Shown here: positions 60,990 through 64,000 of the stretch, piece by piece
Position numbering within the stretch: the stretch's first letter is position 1
Layout: every line of letters begins with the position of its first letter
Source: Semisulcospira habei
Taxonomy: Eukaryota; Mollusca; Gastropoda; Semisulcospiridae
Direction of reading: 5' to 3'
Length of the DNA: 64,000 nucleotides
Assembly: GCA_036245525.1 (NCBI GenBank)
Contig: BTPG01000005.1
Coordinates: forward strand, 121,797,279-121,861,278
Notes under the pieces: generated by a model
Seen by the model: only the letters and a program-made list of their open reading frames with translations
The model's database searches: none
What the model was told of the DNA's origin: nothing
Position numbers and translations under genes: made by a program

Positions 60990-63235
60990 TTCGGATTATG
61001 GAACGAGCGTTAACGCAGCAACACAGTGGGTCCCGCTCTCTTCCGAGTGAGAGCAGCATCTCGCGGGTCAGGATCCTAGTAGGGGACGAGGGATCAAGTG
61101 GAAAACACATCAACAGGCTGGAGATGGAAGCAGTGTGCTTACATTCTCTCCGAGTGGAAGCAGTGGCGCACAGGTCAAGATATCCTCGCCGTTGGACGAG
61201 GGATCAAACCGTCAAACACCGCAACAGGGTGCAAATGAAAGCAGGGCGGCTCGCGCTCTCTCCGTGGGAAGCAGCGTCTCACGAGTCAGGATCCTCTTAA
61301 TGGACGAAGCATCAACCGGACAAACACATCAACAGGTTGGAGATGAAAGCAGTGTGCCTTGCATCCTCTCCGAGTGGAAGCAGTGGCTCACAAGTCAGGA
61401 TATCCTCGTATGTGGACGAGGGATCAAGCCGTCTAACACTTCAACAGGCTGGAGTGAAAACAGTGAGGCTCGCGCTCTCTCTGGGTGGGATTACGCGTAC
61501 TCTCCGACAGCTCGACAGTGTGGCCTACATCCTTAACCGGCTACGTCTACACCCGGAGAACATGGTTCGGAGTTGGGGTAGACAATGGACACGCCTAGCA
61601 GACGGTCGGTGCGCTCCAACGCATCGCAGATTCGCCGCTCTTTGGACGAAGCGTCCCGGTTCGTCGCGTCATTCCGCCGGCCTTCTTCGCCCTGAAAGGA
61701 AGGCTGCGACAATGACCGATGCATCCGGTGACCCAGTGCTTCACGTCGCTCCCTCGCAGACTTCGGGATCTAGCGGATGCATTAGGCGACCACTTGACAA
61801 CAGAGGTTCTTCTGAGACTCCCGATGACCAGAGAGGATGAACATCTACTTCCGCCGGCAGTGATGTTGAGTCTCTTCCGGGCAGTGCCGTGCTAGCGGTG
61901 GAAAAGGAGGCGTGGATGCTGGCGGCGGCTCACCACAGACTACAGACTCGGATGCGAGGAAGTGGAAGCGAGGCTTGGACAGGACTGCTCCCGGGGTTCA
62001 CTTGCCCCTAGCTGACGCGGGATTTCATCGAGACTTCCATTAGCAAGTGTCTGGAAAACACTTGGGACCTTTCAGCCTCGGCACGTTGGAGCGGGACACG
62101 CACAGAGCTAGTGACAGCCTTTAGGATGGCGTACCACCTCGCAGCCTACTCCTTGGCGGAGATCGCCGGTGGCGACGGGATATGAAGGGACGCGCTGTTG
62201 TGACAGGTTCCACGTTCGCCCGTCTTTGGGATAACACAGCGGTGGAAGGCTCCGAGCGAGGACATTCTTCTGTGGGACTGACTTGGCAGACGATAAGGCG
62301 ACAGTGCAGGATCCCATGCCACCTCTGCAGGATTGTCTCCACTCGCTTCAGTCAGTGGTGGTGAGATGGAAGCTTTGGCTACAGCACTACTTGGTGATGC
62401 GGGAGCCCTGCCTAGAATGAGACCACGGAGGTGGGCCGAGACCCTGGCGCCCGACAGGCTACAGTAGGCCCTTACGGATCACGGACCCGGAGACTAGGTG
62501 ACGTCTAGTGTCGACTTTGGCGCTTACTAGTAACTTCGGCCTTGCAGCTGCTTGGACGGTCAGTCCTCTGGAACCAGATGGCGAAGTGTGGGAGGACCTG
62601 GACTCCTGGCTGAATGCAACGCCGCCGACGCGGATTCCTGGGCATCGGAGGCAAGTCCGACGGGGGACCAGCACCCAGATTTGCCGCCTAGGCAGAGAGT
62701 GCCTGACCGATAACAGCGGTATAGCAACGAGTGAACACGCAGGCAGATACATCCGCTGGCTGGAGTTGAAGGTGGTGCGGCTGGCGAGCGTCAGATGGAA
62801 ACAATGGCTTACGCTACGGAAGGTACAGGTGCGCTCCAGCTACTAGAAGGTCGGGGTTTCTTCGTGTAGCACTTCTGCTGGTGGTGCAGAGATCGGGACA
62901 GCACTTGTCGGACATGGCGCTTCAGAGGTCAGCTCAACGTACGCGCGGATTCCCCCTGTGGCAGGGTCAGCGGCAGCGCAAAGAGTGTTACTACACCCGG
63001 CTGCCTTCCAACTACTATACGCGTGTGAGGAGACTCCGATGATAGGCCGTCCTCCTGTAGTGGAACAGGAAGCTGCTTCCTCTGTCGCCTCCAGACGGGA
63101 TCCACAAGCCTGGGCCGTGGATGGGCTCCTTCAAGGAACGGACTCCTTGCGTAGCCAACCACCATTGCATGTGATTTCCCCGGTTGGTCTGTTCATCAAA
63201 GTTAAGCTGTTTGGGGGCGGTTAATCCTTAGTTGG
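60990..63235 (+). mobile_element. badly decayed DIRS-like element
   Basis: Translated pieces resemble the DIRS block at the window start: HINRLEMEAVCL and SEWKQWLTSQDIL (RNase H start, 61100-61420), VLSDSSTVAYI-like text at about 61500, YIRWLELKVVRLA with RWKQWLT at 62750-62815 (a second RNase H start), and ETPMI ... DPQAWAVDGLLQ ... GLFIKVKL at 63030-63215, the counterpart of ETPMIDLFATRWN. Frames change every 50-100 bases. No recombinase was found downstream, and the arrangement suggests at least two overlapping copies or a rearranged one. Confidence 0.5.
61005..61490 (+). repeat. ~110 bp tandem repeat of an RNase H segment, about 4.5 copies
   Basis: GGACGAGGGATCAA followed by CAACAGG(C/G)TGGAGATG(A/G)AAGC and CTCTCCGAGTGGAAGCAGTG, ending CAGGAT(AT)CCTC, recurs from about 61005, 61084, 61195, 61302 and 61413. 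Each unit carries the start of the RNase H frame. Confidence 0.65.
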
Positions 63236-63562
63236 ATAACCGCCTGGGAACAACAGGTATGGTGGAAGTCATCTTAACCCTTATCTTGTTCACCAGAGGG
63301 TGACATACGTTCGAAAAAAAATAGTTAAAGGGTAACGCCGGAGTGGCTTGGTGCCGCTAGGCTTCACGCTATTCCAGCCTAGCCTTCAAGTAAAGCCTTT
63401 GGGCTGTATTCTTATTTTTTCTATAGTATAACATGTCATAGCTGCCAACTTTGGAGAAATAAAAATCCTGACTGGCCGGGGTCCAGGGGCCGCCTAGGCC
63501 CCGGCAGGGTGCAGGGGCAGCGCCCCGCTGGGGGGTGCAGGGGGGCTACGCCCCCAGCTCGT

Positions 63563-63935
63563 AAACGAAAATCAGCATTTTGATGGCAGTTTGGAGGCCT
63601 CTCCTTGAAGCAAAATTCAAAATAATAACCAGTTTGTATCCTTTAGTTTGAAGTTATTTACATTCACATCAGCACAAAAAAATCATGGCTGAACAAAATA
63701 AATCAATGGAAACGAAAAATCAGCATTTTGAAGGCAGTTTGGAGGCCTCTCCTTGAAGCAAAAATCAAAATAATGACCAGTTTGTATCCTACAGTTTGAA
63801 GTTTATTTACATTCACATCAGCACAAAAAAATCATAGCTGAACAAACTAAATCAAGGACAATGGAAACGAAAATCAGCATTTTGAAGGCAGTTTGGAGGC
63901 CTCTCTTTGAAACAAAATTCAAAGTTTATCTACTC
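63563..63935. repeat. ~150 bp tandem repeat, two and a half units
   Basis: AAACGAAAATCAGCATTTTG begins units at 63563, 63709 and 63865, with AGGCAGTTTGGAGGCCTCTC, CCAGTTTGTATCCT and ACATTCACATCAGCAC in each. It continues to near the window edge and probably beyond. Preceded by a GC-rich stretch (63475-63560) with GGTGCAGGGG repeats. Confidence 0.75.
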
Positions 63936-64000
63936 TTTTGATGGTGGGCAAGGGTTTGCAGCAGCCTTCAGGGACTGAGATGTTGCTGATTTTGCCTTCA

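Overview
The window is animal nuclear DNA, most likely from a marine mollusc (gastropod-like). It has intron-containing genes for ZNG1/CBWD, GPR157 and PIF1, very many microsatellites, several non-LTR retrotransposon clades (Tx1-like, I/Nimb-like, RTE-like), DIRS-type elements, a Tc1 transposon and a dense population of foldback mini-elements. The species is inferred; the gene homologies are read from the sequence.

Layout. 1-2120: 3' half of a DIRS-type retroelement (RNase H, then tyrosine recombinase, then inverted-repeat junction). 2951-3450: foldback MITE. 3920-4334 (+): last two coding exons of ZNG1 (CBWD). 4915-17820 (+): a five-exon gene that assembles exactly into a 457-residue single-pass membrane protein with two Ig domains; its intron 2 carries a decayed Tx1-like LINE and its intron 4 a truncated RTE whose 3' tail became a long tetranucleotide array. 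19132-29799 (-): coding remnants of a Ser/Lys-rich protein with frameshifts, one internal stop and two SINEs in the same exon; the stretch between its parts is filled by an inverted-repeat element (19679-21189) and an RTE copy. 24571-24913 (+): a possible terminal exon of a Cys-rich secreted protein. 34093-36081: Tc1-like transposon, itself hit by an RTE fragment. 40518-55138 (+): a six-exon GPR157 receptor gene, 396 codons, with a full-length antisense I/Nimb-like LINE (11 bp target duplication) in intron 5 that was later hit by two SINEs. 58737-58982 (-): last exon of PIF1 helicase. 59.6-63.2 kb: badly decayed DIRS-like sequence with tandem duplication of an RNase H segment. 63.56-63.94 kb: ~150 bp tandem repeat.

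The most striking non-genic signal is a set of at least six families of near-perfect palindromes (called P1-P6 here), about 60-210 bp, more than 30 copies in 64 kb. Several are bounded by TTAA on both sides with CCC...GGG termini, and one sits exactly at the TTAA of a SINE tail whose empty form is present elsewhere in the window. This supports TTAA-specific (piggyBac-type) foldback MITEs. Many lie in introns, close to splice sites or in a 3' UTR of the host genes.
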